Source of the DNA: Kryptolebias marmoratus
Taxonomy: Eukaryota; Chordata; Actinopteri; Cyprinodontiformes; Rivulidae
Length of the DNA: 64,000 bases
Reading direction: 5' to 3'
NCBI RefSeq assembly: GCF_001649575.2
Contig: NC_051431.1
Coordinates: 3,742,225 to 3,806,224 of the forward strand
Positions 48,801 to 62,160 of the stretch are shown here, piece after piece. The first letter of the stretch is position 1. Each line of letters opens with the position of its first letter. The notes beneath the pieces are model-generated. The model was given only the letters and a program-made list of their open reading frames with translations. It was not told the origin of the DNA and made no database searches. A program made the position numbers and the translations under genes.

Positions 48801-51702
48801 AGTTATTTAAACCAGTAAGTTTTGACAAATGTGGAAACCCCAGCTGTTTATAAGGAATTCATTTTTTTCACATTGCCACGTGGCAGCGCATTTCAACATT
48901 TTGGAGGTCATACATCATGCATGGGCAAAAACACAGAGCTATGAACATATTATTCTGAGAACATCGCCTTTGACAATGCCCATCTATTTCGATAATCAGT
49001 TGACTATTGTGCCAGTGCAGCCGCTAAAAGGGGGCCGGTGATTTATTAGAATTGACCAATTTTGAGTCACATCATGTGCTGCTTTGTGAGGGCAAACAGA
49101 GGCGTGACTGGCGGTGCAGTCAGGCATGTTATCAAATGCCCAAGCTTGATTAACAGCTCATCAACATGCAGAATTAAACAGTCTGGCTAAACGCTTCCCC
49201 TTTACCCTGACATTACACACTCATATGAAACTACGAATCTTCCTGCAGGGATTTTCAACATTTACATAAGCCCGACACATTCTCTTACGGCAACTTATCG
49301 GCATTCATTTTTCCACATACTTCAATGAAAATGTCCAGTTTCCTATTAAGACACTAAACAAATTTGACGACGAAGCCACAGAAAAAAGACACAAAGAGCT
49401 TTGAATCACATTTCACTACAATAAGCACTCCATGCCAAACTAGTGGGAAACACCAACAGTTACATTACTGACACAACAACTCTTGTCATGCATATTTGAT
49501 GGGAATCATGCACACAAAAGGAGAGAAAAGAGCAAGAGGTGGAGGAGGGAGGTTCGACGATGTGGTTTGTTAACGAAAATGTTTTTGCTGAATGTCACTT
49601 TATGTGATGTGACACAAAGCATCTCTAGTGGTAATGATTCCCTTCTAAAGAAAAAAGTGATGTGTTTCACATTTCAACTGGTCTTGTTTGTCTGTTCTGT
49701 CCAAACTCCTTGAATCTGATTAGGAGTTGGATACTTCATATTTATAATTTGGATGAGATTTCAATAATCTTGCCTCATTTTCTCACATAATTGTTTATCA
49801 AAAATGCATTGCTGTTATTTCATGGAGCTGGCTAGTTTTTGCCATGCATCAAAGCCAAGACACATTAGTTTTTATACCAAAAGTCTCAGATGTATAATGT
49901 GATCAACAGAACTTTTTTTTTTATTATGTGTACTTGTGACATCAAGTCCAGTGTTTCTAACTGAGGCTGCTTTGGCTGCTTTCAGCACTCACAGTGGAGT
50001 GCTCAAGTATGTCACTTGCAGGCCACCGTTACATGCAGGCAACAGAATAGAGGATCCAGGAGGACAGGGATCAGCAGGGGACAGACTGGGGTCAGGTGCC
50101 TCTACTTTCCTTGTGGGGGACTCTGGCTTCTCTGGAGCCTGTGTCACACAACTATCAGCAACAGCAATGCTGAAGGAGTGGAGCGGGAGACAAAGAGCAG
50201 TTACTTTGGAATCAGAGAGAGAAAGAAAGATAGATTAGCAAGAAAGGAGAAAGAGACAGAAAGCAATGGGAGTGGTAAGAGTCTGTGTGATTCATCTCTC
50301 TTGAAAAAGCACGACTGAGAGGCAGATAAGTGAGGTTTCTGGGGCTCAAAGCTGGACCTGCAACCCCCAAAAACATGCAGCAGGTGGAGACGAATAACCT
50401 GCCAGAGTGGCAGGGTGGGCTTTTTAATGTATTCACTTCAATCTTCAGAGCTAATAAAGGCTCTTGTGCACCCTTATATGGATTCTGTAGTACCCTAACC
50501 AATTGTTTAGGTAATTTTCCTAGTCCCTGCCCACGGAAGGATAATTTCCAAGGGAATGGGGTTTGTGTCTTGAAAATACTCAAGAGCATCATGGAAACCT
50601 TGGCAACCACTGAGCTTTTTGTTGTTGCTGTGTGTTTAAAAAAGGGCTTCAGCATTTCTTTCCGTCTTCGTTTAGAGCAGATTTCTGTTAGATGTTCCTA
50701 AAGTTGTGATAACACAAAAAGTTAATTTAGATTTTCACAGCTCTGTTGCTTCTTGTTCGGCTCCCAGTGGTTGGTTTTCCCCTCTGAGTGCGGGCAGCAG
50801 CTGGCAATGTTAAAAACTGTCATGGCCTCTGGTTTGCAGGCACAACAAAATTACTTAGCTGGCTGGAGGTGGAGTTGCAGAAGTAAACAAAACCAGTGTT
50901 AAAAGGTCCCTAAAGTTGCCTTCAACAGCAGTTTTGCAGAGGTAATGCAACAAAAGGACTCTTTCTTTTCCTTTTGTTCTAAAAAATGACTAAACTGTGA
51001 CATTGCTTTGCATGATTCGGACAAAAGTAGATCAATATTTGAATCAGTATGCATCACTAGTAATGCTAAACTACATGGATTTTAGGAATGCCTGCTTCCA
51101 AATCCAGCCATCAAATCTCTTACAGACTCTTCACAATTTCAAATTAAATAGATTTGCATAACTCTCTGATCAGTCTCAAAATAAAATTTGAAAGCAGTGC
51201 AACCTCTGCATCTGCATGAGAATTCTGAAAAATATATTTTCCTTCATGATGGTATCATAACCATCCAGTGCAGGTGAACCTCTCCCAAGAAGAGACTCCA
51301 GTTCATTTTCCTGCAATCAGTCCTGATTAAAACAATGGTCCCACGGTGTTTCAGGCTCAGATCAGCCCACATTACAATCAGGAAGCTTCTTGTTAGCCAT
51401 AATCATTGATTCTATGTGCTCTTGAAAGTGAAGATGATTTTTTTCCCCTTCCTTTATTTCTGATGTAGGTGCAATTATATTATGTTTCAGTAAAGGATGC
51501 AAAGAAAATGAGAGTATTCACTCCCAGAATGAATGAGAATGAGGCAGAGACATGTCTGAAGCATTCCTTTCTGTCTCCAGACACAAAAAGTGTGCCATTC
51601 TTATCAAAGTGTTTTTCTCCTGTGGACTGACAAGAGTGTAGACCTAATCTTGCAACCTGTCCAGCCCTCTGCAATATTCTCCCGTGCAAGCTGGGTACTC
51701 AC

Positions 51703-51850
51703 AGGTCATTATCTGTCTCGGTGCGAGTCTTCTGCTGCCGTCGATGGACCATGAAAACAGTAACAGCCACACCGATGATGAGTCCAATGGCAACAACACC
51801 TCCAAGGATCCCGATAACACCACCTGGGGGACCCTGCGCCATTGGCTTCT
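51703..51850 (-). CDS. nectin1: Nectin-1-like protein, transmembrane exon (partial gene)
   Basis: A 148-nt exon between the acceptor TTGTCTGCAG and the donor ACCT|GTGAGT. Its first two bases (AG) complete a codon begun in an upstream exon outside the window, so it enters in phase 1 and leaves in phase 2. After the split codon the peptide starts KPMAQGPPGG. Residues about 11-34 are a hydrophobic span rich in Gly, Val and Ile with small-residue spacing (GVIGILGG). The stop-transfer HRRQQK follows, then the acidic TETDNDL. This is the single-pass helix of a type I membrane protein. RRQQK plus an acidic stretch resembles the nectin-1 beta-type and nectin-2 delta membrane-proximal regions. A phase-1 entry through a Glu or Lys codon agrees with the end of a nectin ectodomain. 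The Ig-domain exons are not present here. Confidence 0.88.
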
Positions 51851-52438
51851 CTGCAGACAAGAAGAAGAAATGGCAGTGTCAGGCTGGGTGCTCTTTGAGT
51901 AATTGACGGTGCTAGGTTGTTTTGGGGGAAAAAGCAACACAAAAAGAAACCAGCAGCGAGGAAAAGAGATCTGATTAATTTAGCAACATTCTCCTAAAAC
52001 AGCATGTTTGTGGTTTCTTTTTAAATGGGGAAACTTATTCTAAAATTCCAGACCCATAAACTGTTTCAAATATATGTCAAACATTAAAGCAGAAATCTAT
52101 CCAACAAAACAATGGAGTACTGGAAAAGGAAATTTTTTTAAACAGTTTGACACAGCTTTTTCCTGGCTTCAGACTTTCTGTCATAAAAACACATCCAAAT
52201 ACTATTTTTGGACACTTATTTCAGCGTGGGACCATTGTCCTGCATGTCTTGGCACTGCATGAATGCAACACTGTTGTGGTCACTCTGCAGCTGCTGTCAC
52301 TGCTGCATTTTTAATGTGAGCTTCAGTAACTGTTCAAAAGAAGCCTAAATTGACTTGGATTTGACAGTCAACCCAAATGCATTTTTAAGAGCATGACAAA
52401 CCTAATATATTCTGAACTTTCTGCCAACAGCATGTAAT

Positions 52439-52459
52439 AATATATATATATATATATAT
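52439..52459. repeat. (TA)n microsatellite
   Basis: About ten TA dinucleotides. Confidence 0.9.
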
Positions 52460-52760
52460 TTCCAGCATTGCTCAGAAACATTGTAGCTCTTTCTGCTGAA
52501 AGTAAACATGGAAAAAGTTAGTCTACAAATGTCACTTTGGCTGACTAATGAAGGAGACACAGAGGTCCAACTCGATATAGTAAACATGGCAGATTGTTGA
52601 TGTTAATCAGTGCACTGTGTTCCCTGCTCCTCCACTTCTGAAAAGCTGAAGGTATTCATTAAAAAATGTCACAGCGATTGCAATTAAACTCAAATACTGA
52701 GTGCCACCTATTTTGCAGAAGCTGTATTGGTCTACAGCAACGAGCATCAGGTAAAATTCA

Positions 52761-52761
<1 letters not shown>

Positions 52762-52835
<74 letters not shown>
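52762..52835. repeat. (TA)n microsatellite
   Basis: About 37 perfect TA dinucleotides, flanked by unique sequence. Likely length-polymorphic. Confidence 0.95.
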
Positions 52836-52839
<4 letters not shown>

Positions 52840-55800
52840 GGATTTTGCCCTATTTATTCCACATAGGCAGTTCCACTTTCACTTCTAGCTTTCACTTCTA
52901 GCTCGGGTCCTCTACCAGAGGCCTGGGAGCTTGTACCTAAAGTGAATTCCAGTAAAAGTTTAAAATTCTGCATTTCCCAAAACAAATTACTGTGAGTGCT
53001 GAAAAAGGGGGCAACTAAAAATATATAAAAATAATTTAATTCTACTGGAAATTAACAACCTATATGGGTCTTGATAAGACATTTCAGCGTTTGAGGACCC
53101 CTAGTCCACATTAAGAGTTTTAAGCAGACAGTTGAAGGGTATCTGAAAACATCAGACATCGGAAGGAGAAATGCAAAAAGAGAATCTTTTTTTGCTGAAT
53201 TGTTTCAACTAAACATATTGAAAGAACTGAGATGAATTACTGTTTTCTTTTTCACACGAAGGCCTGTTGATTTTATTTTAAGTGCTATGTACAATGAATC
53301 TGACTGTACGTGATCAGAGCACATCACAAATTCATCTGTTGTCACAAAGATATAAAGCTAAATGACTGTTGGTCCCGAGTGAATCCATTCTCTTCTGTTC
53401 CAGCTGATGTCAGGTTTTACTAAAATAGAAGAGCGATCTTTTTTTAGAAGCATAAAGGGTTTTTTTTTCTGCAGAAAAACAGCTCTGGTGTCTGTTTTCT
53501 TTGACAAGAGCAATTAAAGCTGTCTTTTTAAACACATGCTGGGGACTAATCAATGGCTTCAAGCTTGTCTTGATGGGACACTGCAAATTCTCACTATCTT
53601 CCAATTTGAAAAGGAAAGCCTATCGCCTGCCCTCATGATGTCTCCATTATTATTTGTTCGTCCCTCCCCATAGTGACAGGACAAGGCCTCACTCCCAGGA
53701 GGCCTCTTCTCAACAGCCCCCGCTTGGTTGATTCACTGCTCATAATGATGGATACACAGAGGACCACATCACACACAGCCACACAATAGCAAGCACATTA
53801 GCCTACCTTGTACAAAGCGCCCTCTGTCTCACAACCAGCGATTATATGTTGTTTGTCAGATTGTCGTGGCACAGTTGTCGTAGTTAATCTAATTTTCTGT
53901 CTTTCCGTTTCTAAAAAGTCATTTCACGTCAACCCCTTGCACCAAAAGTAAGTAAACAGTTTCTTTTGTAGCCACACACAACTTTTTTTGATACCTTTCA
54001 AAAAGAACCCAGTGGAATGGCTTTAGGTGTGATGTTGCTGCAGTGAGGGTGCAGATAAACCAGAACTCCTACTGTTGTCTCATCGTGCCACATAGTGAAA
54101 GCCAGTGGGCTGAATTTCATGGTCCTAATGCAAATGCCAGACACAATAGTGTGTTGCATAACACTAATACACAGAGGAGTGGACTGGATCAGAATGCAAT
54201 TTCCCTGTTGTGGAGCCGTGGGCACAGGATTTACACTGTCACCTCCTTACACATAATGTTGGGTGAGCCATCTGCTGCACAGTCTGAGCGCTTTGGCTGC
54301 TTCTTATGTAGCTGGAGAATCATCAAAAATTCAAGCTTTAATTTTCCCTACATGAGTTCTACATTAAAGCATCCCCCTCATCACCACTCCTCACATGTTC
54401 ACGCTGTTTGTTCTTGGCACCATTTGCAAAATGTTACAGTCGCAGGTGTGGATGTCAGGGAGTTTTGTGCATGGTGAAACAAACATTAGAGTTCATGCAC
54501 CTTTAGTCTCAGAGCATCTACAGTTATGCTGAGCTGAGGGTAATTTTATCACAGAAGCTTAGCCTTTCTGTGGTATGTGCAGCCAACAACACACCTTCAA
54601 ATTTAATTAGCCTGAGAAAGATAGTATAACCGTACCTGATAACTGGTGCCTGACCATTAAATTATTGCAGAGTCTGTTCAGGGGAAAAAATTAGTGTGAA
54701 TTAGGAACCCTTGTAGTCCAACTACAAAGGTCAGCTCTGTTAAATAAAATTCCCACATCTCGACTCTCGGCACATGAATTGTTGATGGCATATTTAAATT
54801 TAGAATAAAAAAAGAGGAACTCTATTTAAAAAAAGCACTTTTTATGTCATGAACCTAGCTGAGAAGCGAAGTTAATGAAAAGTGTGTTAATAAGAGTGGA
54901 GTTCAAGTGTCAAGGAAGCAAAAGGAGCTGAAGTTAAATGAGTCACTGATGTCTTTATGCCTAAACTCAACTGTTCTCAACCTCAGTAATGTGGCTTTGA
55001 CATTTAGCAGCAACTGGAATTAGTTATGTGTGATTCCCTGCAGCAAGACGAAGGAGAGGTTTGTCTTTTTGAACAAGCAGTTGATTGCAAACAATATTAA
55101 ACATATAAGTTCATATGTGTAGCATCTGGCTCCATGTTTTCAAAGCATCCAGCAGGACAGAACCACAATCAGCAACAGAATTGTCTTTAGGCACTTGTAA
55201 AAAGATTAACACTCTCATTAAAAAAGGATAATCTGACTCTCACCTCAGTTTACAACATGTAGCAAAACACACAAACTTGTTAAAGCAACATTCTGCGTCA
55301 TATTACAATGAAGTTGTAATTTCTGTTGATGCAAACTGTCTAAATTTGAACTGAACTGCTTAAATATAATTTTACTGTTGGTAGGCATTAATCTCATTTT
55401 GTTAAAATATTAGTTTTTTTTCTGGAAATATTATTAATGTTAAACTGACAAATATTATCCAGCTAAAGATTAGTCCAGACCAATGATCTTCTCTCCATCC
55501 TGCAGCAGTAAAATTCAGCTTAAGACAGAAACCCAGCCTTCAACTTAAAACTTGACTCTGTTTATTGTGGTTTTCTGAGTATTTCTGCAAAATTTTAAAT
55601 TAAAGAAGAAGACTAAGATGCATTCAGTCTGTCACCACCTAAAATTTCTTTCACAGCAGATGAAAAGACTGTCAAAGTTACAACAAAATTTAGGCTCACA
55701 ATAGAATATAAAAATATAAGGTTTGGCATCCTTTGATTTCTCAACTAAAAAATCTAAAACCAAAGACTGAAGTTAAGTCTCTCGTTGGAAAACTACATGT

Positions 55801-58039
55801 CTTGAAGGTGCGACTACAAGACCACTATTGATTTACAATAAGTCTAACGCAGCCATCCATGCAGCCGTGCTCTCTCTGTGCTGCCAGATCACCACTGTGG
55901 TGAATGTAAGATGACAAACCTGACCTTGGCTCTTTGTAGCTCCAGTGTCCTCTGATGTGGAGAAAACTTTTATTGTCACATCTACTCCCCAGCAGTCACT
56001 CAACTGCACCAGATGTGTGTGCTATTGTTGTTTTTCTTTGCTGCACAGTATTCACACACACACTAGGCCTTCATACAGTCCTCTGTCAGCTTTGATAGGC
56101 TTTGTAGTATTAGGTTTATGTCAGCTGGTGGCTAACAGGGAATCAAATTTCCCTGACTATTCATCAAGAAGGCATCATTGGCTGAGCGTAGCGTCAACAC
56201 AGCAGGCGCCTCTATTTTCTGCAGAGTTCAGACGTGCAGCCAGCCAAAGGTCTCTTGGGTTTTGGAGGGGCGGAAACAGTGAATAAGTGCTTTATGATGT
56301 GTTTTATTCCCCAGGCAGATCTTATGGATTCTAATGCATGCCTTCAGTAAGGTGGGAGGCGAGCAAAAGCAACTGATGATCAACCTTTTTGACTCAGTGT
56401 GCACTACATGCAGACTGACCGAGCAGTCCACCATCATGGCTGCTCCTGTGTGAGGAAAACAGTTAAATCACAAACACCAGTGGCAGATAAAACATGTGCG
56501 CTCTCATGTTACCGGTCTCCCATTGAACATGTTAGTCACACATACCAGAGCAGGAAGAGTTCAGGTAGGAGGTCAAAGGTTGAGCATTTTCCAGCTGGAG
56601 CAAACAGTGCCATCTCCAAAGCCAATCTGTCACAGAGAGCAGGTAATGCAGGACTTAAATGGAAGCAGGTTTATTTCAGGGGATCACTGCCACGTCCCTG
56701 CTGCGGCCCAGTGTGCACCATCAAGCACTGGCACAGTGAAGACAATTCACGGCTTAATGATGTCATTAAATGTAAAGTCACCCTTGGCAATACAATAAAA
56801 GACAGGAAAAAGGCAGTGCATTAAAACGGAGGCGTCACACTGATGGAATTAAGAGGACATTTTTGTAGTGGTGTTTTGTAAAAACGGCCCAGGCATTAGT
56901 CTGATCTTATTCCAGGAATGGTTCTAGCTCCTGGCACTTTTTCTCTATCCCATCAGAAATTGTAATTGCTATCTCCTCCACGGGGGCCAGAAAACTTTCC
57001 AGCCATACTGGGGAGTTTTCAAGTGGACAGATTGAGAGTCTGGCTTCTAACCCGTGCCAGCTTCGAACCACCAATGCCAGTCTTAGACAACCACCTGTTC
57101 CAAAGACCACACTGACTGTTTTTTTCTGCCTTGCCAGTAAACCAGCACAGTGTAACAGTCAAGCTCACTTTTATCTCTTTCGCTCATGAGCTTTGCAGCT
57201 ACCTTATGTGGAAGAAAATACCCAGGCTGTTAGTAATTTATCAGTGGGAGATTTTTTTTATTTTTTTTTTTTACTAAACTTTTTCCACATTGGGTAAATT
57301 CTCCAGGCTCAATAAATAGAACGAAATGTGGTTTAATAGAGTTCATAAATCTGTGTTTCATGCTGCCAACTCCAAGTGGTACATGGCGCTTTGTCTCCCT
57401 CTCCTCCCCCATGCCGAGTTGGTAATCTCGTTAAAGTTCACTGTTTCCACAGCTCTGTCCTCTGGGAGGTGGAGTTCCTGATGTCATCTTCTTTTCCACA
57501 GTAGTTTACCCTCTGGAGAGGTCCGCATCCCGGTTCACCTGAATTCACACCAATGGTTTGTTTCTTCACCAGATCTGTGTTAAAAGGAGCTGAAGCCGAA
57601 TGAGGCAGGGAGGCTGTGATTTGCGGTGGGATTGCTGTTGGACATCACTCCACTGAGGGCAGCACTTCATTAAATCCAAATTGTCAACACATGGGGTGTG
57701 TGTACTGAGACGGAAGCAGGCTCTTTATAAACTGAGCTATTGTACGCCTGCTAGGCTGCCATGAACCCCTGAGCTACATGATTTAATACCAGTTTTTATT
57801 TTACCATGCTTTCCACTTTTATTTACACTTTTACATTTCATAAAGGACACTTAGAGCCAACAGTGTTATAGATGGATGTCACTGTGGTGGTTGAATAAGT
57901 GCCTGCTGAGCCATTCTGCTTCTGTTTATGGCCACTTCAATCTCTGTGCAAACAGTTTGAGACTATAATACATTAAGCCAATCTGGGGGAGTAATCACCA
58001 GCCTTCAGTAATTAGGAAAAAACAAAACAAAAAAAGACC

Positions 58040-58692
58040 TAGAACCTTTTTGACGGAATGCTTATCGCCCACTGTCTGTCATGACAAAGTTTTAGATCGA
58101 GGATATGTGTCGAGGATGACTCTCAGCTACTACCATATAAACTTTACTTCATTATGTGTAAAAGTGGGAAGGTTACAGCCATTTTTGTGTTTCCAGTTGG
58201 CCATCTTAAATTGGATTCACTCCATAGTTAAATCAGTTGTAGAGGTGCATACAGTGATTGTTTTCAGAAACTTTTATTAAGGTGTGTCCAGTGATTTATG
58301 AGTTAATTGCTAACAGACAAACAGGGTTGGCATCAAATGTGCATGGCAAAGTTTTACACAAAATAATGGCACAATCTGTAGCCCTCACAGAAAATACTGT
58401 GTGGGCTGCACAGCTACTACCACACCAAACCCAGCTCGATATCTGTACAATTGGCTGAGTTATAGACATTCTTGTGTTTGCAATAAGTGCTCTGGTTTGA
58501 TGTACGTTGACTCCTAAAGTTGGACTCATCTTGTAGATGTCAACCCGTTAATTACATACTGAATGCTTGCTTAAAATCCATTCAGTGGTTCATGAAATAT
58601 TTTGCTGCTGCTACAGACAAATGAATACAGACACACAAACACAGATGGGCAAAAACATCGTCACCCTTTTTTGCCCTTGGTGGCGAGTGATA
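58040..58692 (+). repeat. Dispersed family A repeat, about two units
   Basis: It starts GACCTAGAACC with an eroded palindrome, then GCTTATCGCCCACTGTC. Landmarks are GATGACTCTCAGCTACTACC, GGCCATCTTAAATTGGATTC, AACTTTTATTAAGG, a second GCACAGCTACTACCACACC unit, and the end TTGGTGGCGAGTGATAA. Confidence 0.8.
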
Positions 58693-59104
58693 AAAATGTC
58701 TGGTTCACCGCTGAATCTGGTGAGGCAGATGAATCAACAACAAGCAGCAACCAAATCATCCTTGGTGAATATGAGATAGCAGGATGCCAAGCTGATCCTG
58801 ATGCTGTCATGAGGTATTACCTCCTGTGACAGCTCACATAACAACAGCTCTAATTAAAGAATGATTGGAAGGGGTGGACCACTGCCTCTTAATGGGGGAA
58901 TAAACGTCAGCATCTCTCCAGGAACTGAATTGCGTTCATTTATTAACTTTCGGGATGCCTGTAGCTGCTGTCAGGAGGTAATAGCTTATTTTTAAAGCTA
59001 CATAACTTTCTGCTCTTTCTGCCCAGTGGTATGTACACTCAAGCAATTTAATTAGAAAAAAAACAACAACAAAAAAAAGAAAAACACAGAAACATTTACG
59101 AATA

Positions 59105-60230
59105 ATTAAAGGCCTATCAGACCTTGCAGAAATGCATATCTCCTACTGATTTTCATACCATAATTTTAAACTAAGATCATTTTACATTGAGGAATGACAG
59201 ATTTGTGGGTGTTTTGTACAAACCTTGATAATAACGTTATGCACAATTTCATACAATATTGCAAAATGTCATGCACAGAGTATGTGTTGTCAATGACTCT
59301 CAGGTACAACCACAACAAATTTTAGCTCAATATTTGTAAAACTGAATAAGTTATGGCTATTTTTGAGTTTTCTAACTTCAGCTGGATTGGGTGAAATGAG
59401 CTGGCTTTTGAAAGGTAATCAGCTGTAGAGGTATATATCCATCGAACATTTCCTGAAAGTTTCTTTAAAATTCTTCTGGTGGCTTCTAAATCTGCCATAA
59501 ATCTGTATTGATGACTATAAATTGGCCTTCTTTACAATATATATAAACCTTCAGTGTCAAAGTGAAACTCAATTTCTACAGAGTAATATCAATTAAATAA
59601 AAATATTTGATGTAAAATAAGTAACTGCATAACTATTCACCCCCTTTAAAAAGAAGGTAAGGCTACAAAAGGGTTTCCAGGACCCTAAACATCCCAAGGA
59701 GTTCTGTTAAATCCATCATCAGGAAACAGAAAGATATCGGGACATGTGTAACTCCTCAAAGAGCAGACCGTCCTCACAAACTGAGTGACCGTGAAGAAGA
59801 AGAATGGTGAGAGAGACCACCAAGACACCTGTGAGCTCTCTGAAGGAGTTCCAAGTTTCAGCAGGTGAGATGGGAGAGACCGACTGGTTCTTCACCAGTC
59901 TGAGCTTTGTTAGAGAGGGGCAAACAGAAAACCACCGTTGAAGAAAACTCAGATCAAGTCTTGACATGAGTCTCTAAACAATCTATTTAAACTCTAGTTG
60001 AAGAAAGAAAAGAAAAGAAGGACAATTTATAGTGATCATGACTGGTTTATGACAGCAATAAAAGCAGAAAACATCCTTTTGCAAAGCTCTACGTTTTAAA
60101 CACTGATTTCATGCAATCGTTTAACCCTCAGAGTACAAGTTGGAGATTACTTTCAGATACTAACACACCAAATTTGTGTTCAATATCTGTCATATTGACT
60201 AAATTATAGCCATTTCTGTGTTTCCTAGGG
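59105..60230 (+). repeat. Dispersed family A repeat split by a Tc1 relic
   Basis: The left part (to about 59490) runs from TTAAAGGCCTATC through GAATGACAGATTTGTGGGTG and TGACTCTCAGGTACAACCAC. The right part (about 60120-60230) resumes with a unit containing TACTTTCAGATACTAACACACC and TTATAGCCATTTCTGTG. The intervening Tc1 boundaries are not exact. Confidence 0.6.
59500..59975 (+). mobile_element. Second Tc1/mariner-like family, truncated relic
   Basis: It has the leader CATAACTATTCACCCCC and a degenerate transposase region recognisable by AACATCCCAAGGAGTTCTGT, GAGTGACCGTGAAGAAG, CACCAAGACACCTGTGAGC and GGTTCTTCACCAGTCTGAGC. These are typical of the helix-turn-helix half of fish Tc1 elements. 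Frames are broken and the catalytic half is absent. It belongs to a different family from the relics at 25370 and 47600. Confidence 0.75.
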
Positions 60231-61249
60231 TCCCTGAGCATTGTCACAAATCTGAAACCAGGCTCTGGATCTTTAAAATAAAGCTGGCCTTGCAGGGCTG
60301 ATGGTACAGCTCTTAGTTTGCTTTAGCAGCCGCTCTCACTCTCTCAAGCCCTTTTATGCCTCAGCTGAACTCCTGTATGTGTTGAATGTTAATTTAATGG
60401 CTGCTCGCTGCTCTAAACAGGAGTAACCGGAGCGTTTTTTTTTTTTTGCAGACCTTTTCCCTACCTTCTTCTTTCTGCAAGCTAAATTAGCTCGGCACCA
60501 AGCACCATGAGGTCATGGCTGTAATTTTCCTCTGCCTGGTTAAAAGCTGACAGCGCAACGCACCCAGTCAGTCTGGATACGTTCAAGAGGACGTTTTCAA
60601 TTTAGCAACGCTTTGTCTGGGGAGAATCTGCAGACACCATCCCACCGGCCGTCCTCTTTCACTGCCCCTGCTGCTAAGCAAGCGTTTCATCTCCACAACT
60701 GTAAATGTATTCAAATAATCACTGTAGGACTGCGCATTTGATCTAAAATACAATATATTTATATTCCTGTAATAGCTTGTTTGTGTTCTCTCTGGAAAAT
60801 TACCATTGATCCCTGATACACACAGGCAGACCTCAGGACTTCAGGGCAGGAATATGAATTTACTCTTCAGCATTCATTTGTGAAGCACCACTCTCCGACA
60901 TTTCAATGCTTTATTCCCATTCTGCTCAGTCCTTTTATCATTTTTAAAAACTTTTTTTGAGTAATTATTTGCTTCTGTGGTATTCATATCCAAGCTTCTT
61001 TAGATTTATATGATTATTAACACAGTTAAGAAGGAAACACCTTGAGGAAAAAAGAAAAAAGATATTGGAGTATCTCAGTTTTCTGACAATAACAAACACA
61101 AGACTTCTTCAGTAAAAACATCTGTTTTTGATCAAATCTAGTATAAATTTATGATTATAGTAGTTCTGCGCAGCTGTCTGTGCTCATACATGATTGCCTG
61201 CTAAGATTAAAAGTTAAAAAGTAAATCTTAAAAAACACGACTAAAATAA

Positions 61250-62160
61250 AAGACTCATCATTTGTTGTAGAAATACTTATCACCTGATGCCTTTTGTGCC
61301 AGAGTTTTAGACTAAGATCATCTTTTGCTGACAGGTGTAGCTGCTTTGGCCAAACCTTGAAAACAACCAGATGTGCAGTCTTATGCAACATCTCAAGATG
61401 TCAGCTCATCAAATTTTAGCTCAATATTTGTAAAACTGGATTGAATTCAAAAGTTAATCGGTTGTAAATGCACATCCAATGATTATTTTCTAAAAGTTTC
61501 ATTTAAATCTGCCCAATAGTTTGTGCAATATTTGGCAAACAGACAGAGACAGGGTTGACTCCAGCAGTTAATGGCACAGTTTTAATCAAAATTACCATGC
61601 ATTAAGTTGAACTCAGATTATGTTTTGTTATTGATACTTAGCTACTACCACACTAAATTTCAGCACAATATCTGTACAATTGGCTGAAACATAGCAATAT
61701 TTGTGTCTTTTGATTTCATTTCACTGCAGCAGCCATCTTGTATTGGATTGACTCCAAAAGCTAATCTTTTATATAGGTACATCTAATAATTACTTCCTGA
61801 AAGTTTCATAAAAATCCATCCAGTGGCTCATGAGATATGTTGTTAACAGACAAACAAAAATTGGCAAAATTTAAACAAAGATTTTGCACAACCCATTACT
61901 GCTCATAATAAGTGTTGGGAATTAGTTTCAGCTACTACCACACCAAATCTAAGCTCAGTATCTATAAAACTGACTTTTTTGTGAGGTTAGTTGACTGTCA
62001 TCTTGAATTGGGACGACTCAGCTCACTTATCACTTTCTACTAGCTTTGTTGAAGTTTGTTCAGTAGGTTCAGAGACATTTTGGTAACAGACACACAGACA
62101 CAGGACAAACAAATAATCACCTGCCTTCAGTGAACATTGCACAAATATGTGCTTTCCATT
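61250..62160 (+). repeat. Dispersed family A repeat, three-unit copy
   Basis: Three successive units carry ATTTTAGCTCAATATTTG, CTACTACCACACTAAATTTC with AGCAGCCATCTTG (61729-61741), and CTACTACCACACCAAATC with GACTGTCATCTTGAATTGGG. The left end is eroded (ACTTATCACCTGATGCC). The right end is AATCACCTGCCTTCAGTGAA. Confidence 0.8.

Larger units (their letters stand above)
41088..51702 (-). other. Intron of the nectin-like gene (phase 2)
   Basis: About 10.6 kb. It contains a one-unit family A copy (42420-42815), a deleted Tc1 element with an hAT MITE nested inside it (47600-48800), and stretches of unique DNA such as 46000-46800 that look less repetitive. No additional exon is supported. A possible cryptic exon near 50105-50150 was considered and set aside. 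Confidence 0.75.

Noticed and set aside
50105..50150. Possible minus-strand exon after a GTGTGACACAG acceptor, short open frames in all phases
   Set aside because: Joined to the membrane exon (phase 2) it hits a stop after about a dozen codons. Joined in phase 1 it would give a tiny soluble tail, but nothing else supports it.
50212..50655. 147-codon minus-strand frame
   Set aside because: No domain, no coherent splice context, and composition typical of random AT/CT-rich sequence.
54043..54477. 144-codon plus-strand frame
   Set aside because: No recognisable family or flanking exon structure. Length alone is not enough in 64 kb.
56399..56824. Overlapping plus-strand frames of 141 and 100 codons
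   Set aside because: Two mutually overlapping frames, neither with recognisable motifs. Probably chance in a moderately GC-rich patch.
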